Source: Kordiimonadales bacterium IMCC3096
GTDB taxonomy: Bacteria; Pseudomonadota; Alphaproteobacteria; Minwuiales; Minwuiaceae
Assembly (NCBI GenBank): GCA_016865035.1
Contig: CP018227.1
Coordinates: 2,261,501 to 2,325,500, forward strand
Direction of reading: 5' to 3'
DNA length: 64,000 nt
Part shown: positions 26,697 through 35,784 of the stretch, piece by piece
Layout: each line of letters starts with the position of its first letter
How positions within the stretch are numbered: the first letter of the stretch is position 1
The notes under the pieces: model-generated
The model's database searches: none
Told to the model about the DNA's origin: nothing
What the model saw: only the letters and a program-made list of their open reading frames with translations
Translations under genes and position numbers: made by a program

Positions 26697-27257
26697 ATGC
26701 GTTGTGTAGTTTGGTTTCGGCGCAGTTTTCTGAGTTGCATTGTCCTTGTCTTCTCGATGGTATCGACCGCCGTTCTGGCGCAATCAAACCTGCAGTACAA
26801 ATTGGGACCCGGTGATAATCTGCGGGTCCTGGTCTTTGGCGAAGAAGACCTTTCCGGCGAGTTCGAGGTCGATGGCAATGGCCGGATCTCGATGCCTCTG
26901 ATTGGTGTCGTCGATCTTCAGGATCGGTCCCTGCGCGAAGCCGAAGCCCGGATTGTCGAATTGCTGCTTGACGGGTATCTGCGAAATCCCAAGGTCAGTA
27001 TCGACGTCCTGAACTACCGGCCTTTCTACATTCTGGGCGAAGTGAACGAGCCCGGAAGCTATCCCTACCGCGCAGGCATGACGGTCCTGAATGCAGTCGT
27101 GCTGGCAGGGGGCTACACCCCCCGGGCCGATGAGGACGATATCACCATCCAGCGGGGAACAGACGCCGTCGATCCGGATGGCAAGGGGCAGCCCGTCAAA
27201 CCGACCACGATCGTGCTTCCCGGCGACATCGTTCGGGTCGAGGAACGTTTCTTCTGA
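26697..27257 (+). CDS. Polysaccharide export protein (Wza-like, Poly_export + SLBB)
   Basis: 186-aa exported protein. The signal peptide ends near VLAQS at residue 29 with no lipobox cysteine in the usual place, so it may be soluble or periplasmic. The Poly_export domain (about 33-105; YKLGPGDNLRVLVFGEEDLS, then GRISMPLIGVVDL) is followed by one SLBB beta-grasp domain (about 110-150; FYILGEVNEPGSYPYRAGM, VVLAGGYTPRADED). It is half the length of E. coli Wza; short exporters of this size are common in Alphaproteobacteria and are thought to work with a separate barrel, possibly the gene just upstream. No tyrosine kinase/co-polymerase gene (Wzc) is adjacent. Confidence 0.88.
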   Translation: MRCVVWFRRSFLSCIVLVFSMVSTAVLAQSNLQYKLGPGDNLRVLVFGEEDLSGEFEVDGNGRISMPLIGVVDLQDRSLREAEARIVELLLDGYLRNPKVSIDVLNYRPFYILGEVNEPGSYPYRAGMTVLNAVVLAGGYTPRADEDDITIQRGTDAVDPDGKGQPVKPTTIVLPGDIVRVEERFF

Positions 27258-27459
27258 TCTCCGGATGGGCGTGTCAGTCGGCCTCCCTATCGCATCCGCC
27301 GTCAGTTTCGCCTTTGGGCCCTTTGTCAGTGTCCCTTGAAGAGACCACGAAGGTCGTGCGCGCCAATCGGCCCGGTCGAAGGGCTTCCGTCAGACGTGAG
27401 CGCAGACCTGCCCTCCTGAAGCTGATGGCCTGCGCAAACTTCGGAAGCCAAGGACCTGC

Positions 27460-28263
27460 ATGCCCACAATAGGTTCCATTCTTCGCTCGCTTGTTCTCGG
27501 TCCGTCCGCCGACGGGGAGACCACGGGACCCGGCCAGGACCGCGCGTCCCCGCAACTGCCTGATCACCGCACGATCTACGCGATCGGCGACGTCCATGGC
27601 CGGGCCGACTGCCTGCAGCGCCTGATCGAAGTGATCAGCGAGGATGTATCCGGCACGGCGGCGGGATCGCCGGTTCTCCTCTTCCTTGGCGACTATATCG
27701 ACCGGGGTGACGAGAGCCGCGCGGTCCTCGACATCTGCACTGACATTGCTGCGTTCTGGCGGGATGAGACCGTCTTTCTCCGTGGCAACCATGAGGACGC
27801 CATGATGACGTTCCTCTCCGACCCCGTCGGGGGTGCGGCCTGGCTCCGTTTCGGCGGCCTGTCCACGCTGATGAGCTATGGTGTCCCCAACGTTTCCGAG
27901 AGCATGTCGGAGGGACGCCTGGTCGAAGCGGCGGCGACGCTGGCCCGCCAGCTGCCGGAAGACCACCTCCACTTCCTGGAGAAGACGCGGCTGACACATA
28001 CCGAAGGCAACGTCCATTTCTGTCATGCCGGTGTTGATCCGGACCAGGAAATCGGAAACCAGTCACCGCGAACCCTGATGTGGGGTGAGGGTACGGCTGC
28101 GCCGGCACCGGACTATCCCTACATCGTGGTCCATGGTCACGTGGTGGTGGACGGGCCTGTCCTGCGGCCCCGTGAGGTCAATGTCGATACAGGGGCATAT
28201 TTCTCCGGCCATCTGACCTGCGCCCGCATCGCCAGCGGCAGTATCCGGTTCCTGCAGACCTGA
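27460..28263 (+). CDS. PPP-family serine/threonine phosphatase (metallophosphoesterase)
   Basis: 267-aa cytoplasmic phosphatase with all metallophosphoesterase signatures in order: GDVHGR (43-48), GDYIDRG (77-83), GNHE (109-112), and histidines in VHFCHAGV and VVHGH. The core resembles bacterial PrpA/PrpB and lambda-type phosphatases. An N-terminal extension of about 36 residues has no recognisable motif. It might reverse protein phosphorylation linked to envelope or polysaccharide control, since it lies between the exopolysaccharide exporter and a caspase gene; that is inference. Both flanking gaps exceed 120 bases, so it may have its own promoter. Confidence 0.9.
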   Translation: MPTIGSILRSLVLGPSADGETTGPGQDRASPQLPDHRTIYAIGDVHGRADCLQRLIEVISEDVSGTAAGSPVLLFLGDYIDRGDESRAVLDICTDIAAFWRDETVFLRGNHEDAMMTFLSDPVGGAAWLRFGGLSTLMSYGVPNVSESMSEGRLVEAAATLARQLPEDHLHFLEKTRLTHTEGNVHFCHAGVDPDQEIGNQSPRTLMWGEGTAAPAPDYPYIVVHGHVVVDGPVLRPREVNVDTGAYFSGHLTCARIASGSIRFLQT

Positions 28264-28390
28264 CCTGTCGCCCTTCATCCGGTTCACGGGAAGTTCTTGG
28301 GTGGTGCCGGTCACAGTTCGGCGGTGAATCGCTGGACTCCTGCGGGTCGGAGGCATATTTTGTCAATTGTTCTATCAGGGGATCTGAAGC

Positions 28391-30292
28391 ATGAGAAAGC
28401 TGACCGGCTTCATTGCAGGCACGATCATCGCGCTGACGCTGTCCGCAGCGGCGCAGGCGGAACGGCGTGTTGCACTCATCATCGGCAACGCTGATTACAC
28501 CAAGGCTCCCGACCTCCGGAACCCGGTGAACGATGCACGGTCGATGGCCAAGCGGCTGAAGGAACTTGGTTTCGAACTCAGCGGCGGCACACACCACGAG
28601 AATGTCACCCGTGTGGAAATGGCCCGGCTGGTCCGGCGTTTCAGCTCTGAGGTCGGACGCGACGACACGGCCTTCATCTTCTATGCCGGACACGGCATTG
28701 GCGCACATGGCACGAACTGGATGGTGCCGACGGACGACTCCGATATCCAGACGGCCCTCGACCTCCCCGACTTCGCGATTTCTGTCAGTTCACTCATGGA
28801 GCGGCTGGAGCGCAGGCAGGGCGGTACCAATATCGTCATGCTCGACGCCTGCCGCGACAACCCACTGCCCAGTGACACCCGATCCTCCGGCGCCACCCGT
28901 GGTCTTGGTCGCATGAAGGCGCCGAATGGCACCTTCATTGCCTATGCAGCTGACCCGGGACAAGTGGCGTTCGACGGCGAAGGCAACAACGGCCTTTTCA
29001 CCGAATCGCTGATGCGTGCGCTCGAGAAGCCTGACCGCCCGCTCTACGAGATCCTGCGTGAGGTTCGCAGGGATGTCCGCCGCAAGACGTCCGGCGCGCA
29101 GACTCCCTGGACCGAGGAATCGCTGAACGACGAGTTCTTCTTCGTGGAGCCGCGTGAGGAATCCACGGTGCGTGTTGCCGCGCTGCAGCCCCAGACGCAG
29201 CCAGTTGCACCGCCGCCCGCAGCCGCGCCGCAGACCAGTGGCTGGCTGAATACGGCGCCCGCCGCCCCGGCACAGCAGCCGGTTGCCGCGCAGGCCCCCG
29301 CACCGGCACCGGTCGCATCTGCTCCGCCTGCCCTGCAGTCGATCGAGACGGCACCGCCTGCCCAGTCCGAACAGGTTGTGGCAATGGTTTCCCCGTCGCG
29401 CACGACAGGTCAGTCCGCAACCTCGGTCGCGCCTGAACCCGCCGTGGTGGCTGCCGCACCCGCTGCGCCTGAGCCGGTACGGGTGGCCGCCGCAACCGTC
29501 GCACCGCCGGCGACTTCCGCGCCTGCCGCACCCAGGATCGATTCGGCGCTGCTCGCTTCGACGGTGGGTGAGATGGTCACGATCAACCCGGCACCTTTCC
29601 AGGTCATGCAGGCTTCGGGCGCTCCCGGGACGACTGTCCGCATCGCCCATCGCTTTGCACTGGGCAAGTTCGAGGTCACGTTCGACATGTGGGATGCCTG
29701 CGTTGACGAGGGTGGCTGCCTTGGCTATCGCCCGAGCGACGACGGCGAAGGCCGTGGCGAGCGGCCGGTGATGAACGTCGAATGGAAGCACACCCAGGCG
29801 TTCCTGGAATGGGCGAACCGTCGTCTCGGTCTGACCGGTCAGCCTGATGCGCTTCGTCTGCCGACGGAGGCAGAGTGGGAGTATGCCGCGCGTGCGGGGT
29901 CGTCCTCGACCTTCTATTTCGGCGACGAACAGGACGAGATCTGCCGCCACGCGAATGTCATGGACTACTACGGTGGCCGTTATTTCCCGATCTTCCCGGC
30001 AGTCGACTGCGATGACGATTATGTCCGTCCCGCGCCGGTCGGCTCCTATGCACCGAACGGTTTCGGCCTGCATGACATGATCGGCAATGTTTCCGAATGG
30101 ACTCAGGACTGCTGGTCCCGCAAGTACGGCACGATTGCCTCCGACGGCAGCGCCTATGTCGCGCAGCGCTGTGACTATCACGTGACGCGCGGCGGTTCGT
30201 GGATGGTGACGCCGAAGAACATGGGCGAGCGCGCCAGGGGCTACAAGGGAACCGAGAACCTGGGCTTCCGCGTCGCTCGCACGCTGCCCTGA
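28391..30292 (+). CDS. Secreted caspase-family protease fused to a formylglycine-enzyme-like domain
   Basis: 633-aa exported protein. Signal peptide 1-23 ends AAAQA. Caspase (C14/metacaspase) domain at about 25-255: catalytic H101 in FYAGHGIG and C154 in LDACRDNP are both present. A Pro/Ala-rich linker spans about 265-385. The C-terminal domain (about 390-633) is of the formylglycine-generating-enzyme/sulfatase-modifying type: LGKFEVTFDMWDACVDEGG, RLPTEAEWEYAARAG, MIGNVSEWTQDC, TRGGSW, LGFRVART. The two catalytic cysteines of real FGE are missing (RGGSW is followed by MVTPKNM), so this part is probably a binding module. A strong terminator follows. Confidence 0.9.
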   Translation: MRKLTGFIAGTIIALTLSAAAQAERRVALIIGNADYTKAPDLRNPVNDARSMAKRLKELGFELSGGTHHENVTRVEMARLVRRFSSEVGRDDTAFIFYAGHGIGAHGTNWMVPTDDSDIQTALDLPDFAISVSSLMERLERRQGGTNIVMLDACRDNPLPSDTRSSGATRGLGRMKAPNGTFIAYAADPGQVAFDGEGNNGLFTESLMRALEKPDRPLYEILREVRRDVRRKTSGAQTPWTEESLNDEFFFVEPREESTVRVAALQPQTQPVAPPPAAAPQTSGWLNTAPAAPAQQPVAAQAPAPAPVASAPPALQSIETAPPAQSEQVVAMVSPSRTTGQSATSVAPEPAVVAAAPAAPEPVRVAAATVAPPATSAPAAPRIDSALLASTVGEMVTINPAPFQVMQASGAPGTTVRIAHRFALGKFEVTFDMWDACVDEGGCLGYRPSDDGEGRGERPVMNVEWKHTQAFLEWANRRLGLTGQPDALRLPTEAEWEYAARAGSSSTFYFGDEQDEICRHANVMDYYGGRYFPIFPAVDCDDDYVRPAPVGSYAPNGFGLHDMIGNVSEWTQDCWSRKYGTIASDGSAYVAQRCDYHVTRGGSWMVTPKNMGERARGYKGTENLGFRVARTLP

Positions 30293-30305
30293 TACCTGAC
30301 CGTTC

Positions 30306-30342
30306 AGGGGCCGGATCATTGCAACATGATCCGGCCCCTTTT
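30306..30342 (+). terminator. Strong intrinsic terminator after the caspase-FGE gene
   Basis: Perfect 14-base inverted repeat AGGGGCCGGATCAT / ATGATCCGGCCCCT with a 6-base loop (TGCAAC), continuing into TTTTCC. It lies 13 bases after the stop codon and should end transcription before the CHASE2 cyclase gene, so that gene needs its own promoter or read-through. Confidence 0.9.
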
Positions 30343-30415
30343 CCGTCTCCGGAAATGAGCATCCTTCCTGACATTGGCGTTTCACCTGGCGCGGCCTGCC
30401 AGCTGCGGTTGCACG

Positions 30416-32413
30416 ATGCTTAGATTTCTGCGTCACCGTCTCGCCCTGACGGTTATCGTCACCCTGCTCACTCTGGCGGTTACGGAGATGGCCTTTCGTG
30501 CCGTACCGGGCCTTGAGTTCATGGATCAGCGCCTGAACGATTTCCTTCTGGTGAATTCGGTTCAGGTCGATCCCGAGTCCAGGCCTGCGGTGGCAATCGT
30601 CACCTTCACCGAGACGACACTCGCCAGCCTGCCTTACCGTTCGCCGCTGGACCGCGGGTTTCTTGCCGACCTGCTGGATGGTCTGGCGAAGGTCGGCGTG
30701 CGCTCGGTCGGGTTCGATATCCTGTTCGACCAGCCAACCGAGCCGGAGAAGGATCAGCGCCTGATCGACGCCATTCAGCGATTTCCGGGGCCGGTGATCG
30801 TCGCCTGGGCCGATGCACGTGCCGGGCTGATCGAGGCCCAGTCCGCCTGGCTTGACGATTTCATCGCACGCAGCGGCGCCATTCCCGGCTTTGCCAATGT
30901 CACGATCGACACGGACGGTCTGGTTCGCCGCTATGATCTCAATCTGCCGCGGACGGATATTCTCAGCCTTCCCGGCGCGATGCTGAAGGCCAATGGTCAC
31001 GGCTTTCCTGCGGCGGAATCAGGACTGATCAGCTGGCGTACGCCAGCCGATGCCAACTCCCAGGCCTTCCCCGTGCTGGCCAGTCAGGGCGTGCTCGCCA
31101 TCTCCAGGATCCGCCCTGCCGCGCTGAAGCCCGCGCTGGAGGGGCGCCTGGTGCTGGTTGGTGCGGATCTGCCGCAACAGGACCGCCACCGCACCAGTCT
31201 GTCCGCATCCCTGAACCCTGCGGTTCCGGTGCTGACGGCGGGTGTCGAGATACATGCAAACATCATCGACCAGATCGTCAATGCGCGCTCTGTCCCCGAA
31301 GCGGACGAGACACAGCGCTGGCTGATCATCATTCTCGTCTCGTTTCTGGGGGCGCTGCTCGGCGTGCTCGAGATGTCGATGGCGGTGCGCCTGCTTGGTG
31401 TCGTCGTTCTGGCTGGCGGCTACGCCTTTCTTGTCTGGTACTCGGCGATCGGCAATCTGCCCTTGCTCCCGGCTTCCCGCCCCGTGGCAATCCTGATCCT
31501 GGCGTTCGTGGCGACGACGACCTTGCGCGCCTATCTTGCGCGGCGTGACGGGCGCTTCATCCGTGATGCCTTCTCGCAATATCTGGCACCGGCACTGGTG
31601 GATGAACTGACCCGCCATCCCGAACGCCTGAAGGTGGGCGGCGAGCGGAAGGAGATGAGCTTTCTGTTCTCCGACATTGCCGGTTTCACCGGACTCAGCG
31701 AGCGCCTGGAACCGGAACGGCTTTCGAGCCTGCTGAATGGTTATCTCGATGGCATGAGCGAGATCGTGCTGAAGCACGGTGGCACGATCGACAAGTTCAT
31801 CGGCGATGCCGTCGTGGCCCTGTTCGGCGCACCGACCGCGATGGACGACCATGCGATGCGGGCCATTCGCTGTGCGATCGAGATGGACGTGTTCTCCGAG
31901 CGGTATCGAATCGAGAATGCGGATGTGACGATGGGAATCACCCGCATCGGTGTCCACAGCGGCGAAGCCATCGTTGGCAACTTCGGGGGCGCCAATCGGT
32001 TCGATTACACGGCCATGGGCGATTCGATGAACATCGCGGCCCGGCTGGAGGCCGCCAACAAGCACTTCGGAACCCGCGTGGCGGTCAGCGAGGCTTCGCT
32101 GTCCCGGGCATTTCCCGAATCGCACGGGGACAAACTTGTCCTGGACGATGCCACGATCCTGCCGATCGGCAATGTGATCCTGAAGGGGAAGAAACAGCCG
32201 GTAACGGTCTATACATGCTTGCAGGATATGGATACCACGGTTGCAGCGGACTACCGGAATGCCTATGTGGCAATGGATGGTGATGCGGCACGGGCCGCTG
32301 CGCTGCTGACTGCGATTGGCGAAGGCCTTGCGGTTCATCCGCTGGCGGCGCTGCATCTGCGGCGTCTTGAGGCCGGTGAGACTGGCGCGACCTTCGAACT
32401 GCTAGAGAAGTAA
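30416..32413 (+). CDS. CHASE2-domain class III adenylate/guanylate cyclase
   Basis: 665-aa membrane signalling protein. An N-terminal membrane helix (about 6-26) is followed by an extracytoplasmic CHASE2 sensor domain (about 30-290; includes VGVRSVGFDILFDQPTEPEK and GRLVLVGADL), three membrane helices (about 305-385) and a cytoplasmic class III cyclase domain (about 415-610). Catalytic features are visible: the metal aspartates in FLFSDIAGFTGLSERL and KFIGDAVVALFGAP, and YTAMGDSMNIAARLE. It should make a cyclic nucleotide in response to an envelope signal. The ATG at 30416 was chosen; a TTG at 30374 is in frame. It lies between the caspase-FGE gene and a secreted protein gene. Confidence 0.9.
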   Translation: MLRFLRHRLALTVIVTLLTLAVTEMAFRAVPGLEFMDQRLNDFLLVNSVQVDPESRPAVAIVTFTETTLASLPYRSPLDRGFLADLLDGLAKVGVRSVGFDILFDQPTEPEKDQRLIDAIQRFPGPVIVAWADARAGLIEAQSAWLDDFIARSGAIPGFANVTIDTDGLVRRYDLNLPRTDILSLPGAMLKANGHGFPAAESGLISWRTPADANSQAFPVLASQGVLAISRIRPAALKPALEGRLVLVGADLPQQDRHRTSLSASLNPAVPVLTAGVEIHANIIDQIVNARSVPEADETQRWLIIILVSFLGALLGVLEMSMAVRLLGVVVLAGGYAFLVWYSAIGNLPLLPASRPVAILILAFVATTTLRAYLARRDGRFIRDAFSQYLAPALVDELTRHPERLKVGGERKEMSFLFSDIAGFTGLSERLEPERLSSLLNGYLDGMSEIVLKHGGTIDKFIGDAVVALFGAPTAMDDHAMRAIRCAIEMDVFSERYRIENADVTMGITRIGVHSGEAIVGNFGGANRFDYTAMGDSMNIAARLEAANKHFGTRVAVSEASLSRAFPESHGDKLVLDDATILPIGNVILKGKKQPVTVYTCLQDMDTTVAADYRNAYVAMDGDAARAAALLTAIGEGLAVHPLAALHLRRLEAGETGATFELLEK

Positions 32414-32483
32414 ACGTGACCGTTGTACGTGAAATCGGGGCAGAGTTCGGATATATTGCCGCTTGGGTCTGGGATAAAGTGTG

Positions 32484-33254
32484 ATGGATATGAAAAAAGT
32501 GCGTGTATTTGGATCTCGACGAGCGCTTGGTTTCGCCTTCGCTGCTCTGATTGCGATCACGGCCTGGGCGCCCCGTGCGCACGCGGCAGATGTGATCGTG
32601 CTTGATTCAACCATCTCCGCGTTTTCACCGGGGACGTCCTTGCCGGCAAATGCCTATGTGGACATTCCCGATGGTGGAAGCATCAGTCTGATGGACAGTG
32701 CCGGCGGCACCCGGGTCTTGCGTGGACCCTATACAGGTGCCGTGGCATCCGACGCGCCTGCGGGCGATGGTGGCGTCATGTCGATGCTCGGACAGCTGGT
32801 CAAGGAAGACGAGCGGGAGCGTTCCCAGCTCGGCGCCGTGCGCGCCTTCTCCAAGGATGACCTGCTGCGGGACCCGCTTGCCATTGATGTTTCGCGCAAC
32901 ACGACATTCTGTCTGCCGCCTGCTGCCAGCCCGAAGTTCTGGCGTCCCGGTTCGCTCGACCGTGATACCCGTTTCTCCGTCAAGGACTGGTCTAGCTCGG
33001 ATGAGCCTCTGGTCGCCTACTGGCGCAAGGGAGACCGGGAACTCGGCTGGCCGCCGACGCTTTCCACCGCTGACGGTACGACCTTCCTGATGAAGGTGGA
33101 GGCTGCGCGATCTGCAGCCGAGGTCACGATCCTGAAGGTGCCGGAACATGTGGGCGGCGATCTGGAGACCATCGTCTGGATGGCCCAGCACGGGTGCCGT
33201 GAACAGGCCCGTCGCATGGTCGGCAGCATCCGCGCACCCGCCGGGACACAGTAA
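32484..33254 (+). CDS. Secreted protein of unknown function, weakly FecR-like
   Basis: 256-aa exported protein: a signal peptide of about 31 residues ends PRAHAADV. Residues 35-85 show a beta-rich pattern (ISAFSPGTSLPANAYVDIPD, GSISLMDSAGGTRVLRGPYT) that resembles FecR-like or periplasmic sensor proteins. The C-terminal half contains two cysteines (NTTFCLPP and QHGCREQ) that could form a disulfide. I see no enzyme motif. The start is one of GTG 32481, ATG 32484 or ATG 32490. It follows the CHASE2 cyclase by 70 bases on the same strand, so it may supply or present the signal sensed by CHASE2. Function is unknown. Confidence 0.7.
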   Translation: MDMKKVRVFGSRRALGFAFAALIAITAWAPRAHAADVIVLDSTISAFSPGTSLPANAYVDIPDGGSISLMDSAGGTRVLRGPYTGAVASDAPAGDGGVMSMLGQLVKEDERERSQLGAVRAFSKDDLLRDPLAIDVSRNTTFCLPPAASPKFWRPGSLDRDTRFSVKDWSSSDEPLVAYWRKGDRELGWPPTLSTADGTTFLMKVEAARSAAEVTILKVPEHVGGDLETIVWMAQHGCREQARRMVGSIRAPAGTQ

Positions 33255-33333
33255 GCCGGACTGCCGTGACGTTCTGATCCGCTTCCGCGTGTCAGGTGGG
33301 TCTGACCGCCGGTCTGCCCCTGCGGCGCGGCGT

Positions 33334-35784
33334 TCAGCCCCTGACGCGTGTCGACTGCGGGTCGTACATCGGTCGCAACGATGCTCTGGCAGGGAAGCGT
33401 CTGCCGGCAATCTCGATCTCGTAGTCGGATCCAAGCAGGTCATCGGAACTCTGTCCGCTACAGGGCACATATCCCATGCCGAGTGTGCCCCCCAGCGTGT
33501 GACCGTAGGCCCCTGACGTGATCGTGCCGATGATCCGGCCATCACGCATGATCGCCTCGTTATGGAAGATCATCGCCTCCGGATCCGTGACGAGAAACTG
33601 CATCAGACGGCGTTCCAGCCCGTCTTCGCGCTTCCGCAGAACGGCCTCACGACCGATGAAGGGCCCCTTGTCCGTGCGCACGGCGAATCCCAGGCCAGCT
33701 TCGAGGACATGATCCTCGTCCGTGATGTCATGGCCGAAATGGCGGAATCCCTTTTCCATGCGGCATGAATCCATGGCGTGAAGCCCGCAGAGGCGCAGGC
33801 CGTGGTCCTGTCCGGCCTGCCGCAGGGTCTCGAAGACATGCATGGCCATCTCCGTCGAGACATAGAGCTCGTAGCCATGCTCTCCGACATAGGAAATGCG
33901 GTGTGCCCGCGCCAGCGCCATCCCGATCTCGATCTGCCGGGCCGTCCCGAAGGGCTGCGCCGTATCCGCGAAGTCATCCGGGGAGCAAGCCTGAAGCACG
34001 GCCCGCGCGTCCGGTCCCATCAGGCAGAGCACCGCCTCCGCCGCCGTCACGTCGGTGAGCGTCACATGCAGATCCGGATCTAGGTGGCGACGCAGCCATG
34101 CCATGTCCCGGACCAGCGTCGCGCCGGGTACGACCAGCAGGAACGCGGTTTCGGAGAGCCGGGTCACCGTCAGGTCCGACTCGATACCACCGCGCGGGTT
34201 GAGCATCTGCGTGTAGGTGATGCGGCCCTCGGCAACATCCATCTGGTTGGCCATGAGAGTCTGCAGGAAGGGCAGGGCGTCCCGGCCCTCGACCCTGATC
34301 TTGCCGAATGAGGACATGTCGTAGAGACCGGCACCTTCGCGCAGGGCCCTGTGTTCCCGCGCCTGACTGGCGAACCAGTTCTGGCGATGCCAGTCATGGT
34401 CATAACGGGCGACTTCGCCCGCTTCGGCGAACCAGTTGGCCCGCTCCCAGCCTGCCGCCTCTCCGAATACGGCACCTTCGGCTGCCAGGGCACCGTGCAG
34501 GGGGGACCGGCGGATGCCGCGCGCGGTGTCGGGCTGGCGATAGGGGTAGTGGTCGGCATACAGCAGACCCAGGCTCTCGCTCACCCGCTCCCGCAGATAG
34601 GTTCGGTTGCGCTGAAACGGCTGGGCGCGGCGGATATCGACCTCCCAGAGGTCGAAGGGCGGTTCCCCCTCCGCGATCCAGTGTGCCAGCGCATATCCGG
34701 CCCCGCCGGACGAGACGATGCCGATGGAATTGTACCCGGCGGCCACCCAGTAGCCCTTCAGCTCGGGGGCCTCCCCCAGATAGTAGCGATCATCGGGCGT
34801 GAAGCTCTCGGGTCCGTTGAAGAAGGTGTGGATCCCGGCCTTCTCCAGCAGCGGCATACGGTTCACTGCCGTGGTGAAGATCGGTTCGAAATGATCGAAA
34901 TCCTCTGGCAACTGGTCGAAGCAGAAGTCCTCTGCAATGCCGTCCATGCCCCAGGGCTTGGCCTTGGGCTCGAAGGCTCCCAGCATCAGCTTGCCGGCGT
35001 CTTCCTTGAAATAGGCATGTTCGTCCGGCACCCGCAGCACCGGCAGCCGACCCAGGTCGGCCACAGGTTCCGTCACCAGATAGAAGTGTTCGCAGGCATG
35101 CAGCGGCAGGGTCACACCGGATTGCGCGGCAAACTCGCGCCCCCACATCCCGGCGCAATTGATCACCACATCGGTCGCAGTGCGCCCCGCTTCCCCTCCG
35201 GCTTCCCAGGTCACGGCACGGACCTGTCCCGCAACGGTCTCGACACCGGTCACCTTCACATGCTCGATCACCGTCGCGCCCGCCATCCGCGCCCCGCGCG
35301 CCAGCGCCAGCGCGATATTGCCCGGATCGCACTGGCCGTCGCCGGGCAGATGCACGCCCGCGGTCACGCCGTCGGTATTCAGGTGCGGATAGAGCGCCTT
35401 GACCTCGGCGGGGGAAATCTCGTGCACCTCCACATCGAAGGCCCGGGCCAGCGTGGCCTGGCGCAGGATCTCCGCACGCCGGTGTTCGGTCAGCGCCACG
35501 GTGATCGATCCGGTGCGGCGCATGCCCGTGGCGATGCCGGTCTCTGCCTCCAGCTTCGCATAGAGGTCAGCGGAATATTTCGCGAGCCGTGTCATGTTGC
35601 GGGACGCCCGCAACTGACCGATCAGGCCTGCGGCGTGCCAGGTGGTGCCGCTGGTCAGTTGCTGGCGTTCCAGCAGCACGATCTCGGTCCAGCCCAGTTG
35701 CGCCAGATGATAGGCAACGGAACAGCCGGAGACCCCGCCACCCACGATGACGGCGCGCGCCTGCTCCGGCGGTCGGATGCTCAT
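33334..35784 (-). CDS. FAD-dependent dimethylglycine/sarcosine dehydrogenase-like enzyme
   Basis: 816-aa two-part flavoenzyme. The N-terminal half (about 1-430) is a D-amino-acid-oxidase-type FAD domain with IVGGGVSGCSVAYHL at 13-27 and TSGTTWHAAGL, where H50 matches the histidine that binds FAD covalently in mammalian dimethylglycine and sarcosine dehydrogenases. The C-terminal half (about 440-816) is a GcvT-type folate-binding domain (MSSFGKIRVEGRDALPFLQ, GPDARAVLQ, YELYVSTEMAMHVF), which captures the released methyl as methylene-tetrahydrofolate. It demethylates an N-methyl amine; the precise amine is open. It ends the two-gene unit started by the VOC-family gene (ATGA overlap). Confidence 0.9.
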   Translation of the reverse strand: MSIRPPEQARAVIVGGGVSGCSVAYHLAQLGWTEIVLLERQQLTSGTTWHAAGLIGQLRASRNMTRLAKYSADLYAKLEAETGIATGMRRTGSITVALTEHRRAEILRQATLARAFDVEVHEISPAEVKALYPHLNTDGVTAGVHLPGDGQCDPGNIALALARGARMAGATVIEHVKVTGVETVAGQVRAVTWEAGGEAGRTATDVVINCAGMWGREFAAQSGVTLPLHACEHFYLVTEPVADLGRLPVLRVPDEHAYFKEDAGKLMLGAFEPKAKPWGMDGIAEDFCFDQLPEDFDHFEPIFTTAVNRMPLLEKAGIHTFFNGPESFTPDDRYYLGEAPELKGYWVAAGYNSIGIVSSGGAGYALAHWIAEGEPPFDLWEVDIRRAQPFQRNRTYLRERVSESLGLLYADHYPYRQPDTARGIRRSPLHGALAAEGAVFGEAAGWERANWFAEAGEVARYDHDWHRQNWFASQAREHRALREGAGLYDMSSFGKIRVEGRDALPFLQTLMANQMDVAEGRITYTQMLNPRGGIESDLTVTRLSETAFLLVVPGATLVRDMAWLRRHLDPDLHVTLTDVTAAEAVLCLMGPDARAVLQACSPDDFADTAQPFGTARQIEIGMALARAHRISYVGEHGYELYVSTEMAMHVFETLRQAGQDHGLRLCGLHAMDSCRMEKGFRHFGHDITDEDHVLEAGLGFAVRTDKGPFIGREAVLRKREDGLERRLMQFLVTDPEAMIFHNEAIMRDGRIIGTITSGAYGHTLGGTLGMGYVPCSGQSSDDLLGSDYEIEIAGRRFPARASLRPMYDPQSTRVRG

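Noticed and set aside
26697-27257. Truncated Wza pseudogene
   Set aside because: Signal peptide, Poly_export and SLBB domain are intact and short exporters of this length are common in Alphaproteobacteria.
28391-30292. Caspase as part of an intracellular abortive-infection defence
   Set aside because: It has a clear signal peptide, so the protease should leave the cytoplasm; no nucleotide-sensing effector or reverse-transcriptase gene is adjacent.
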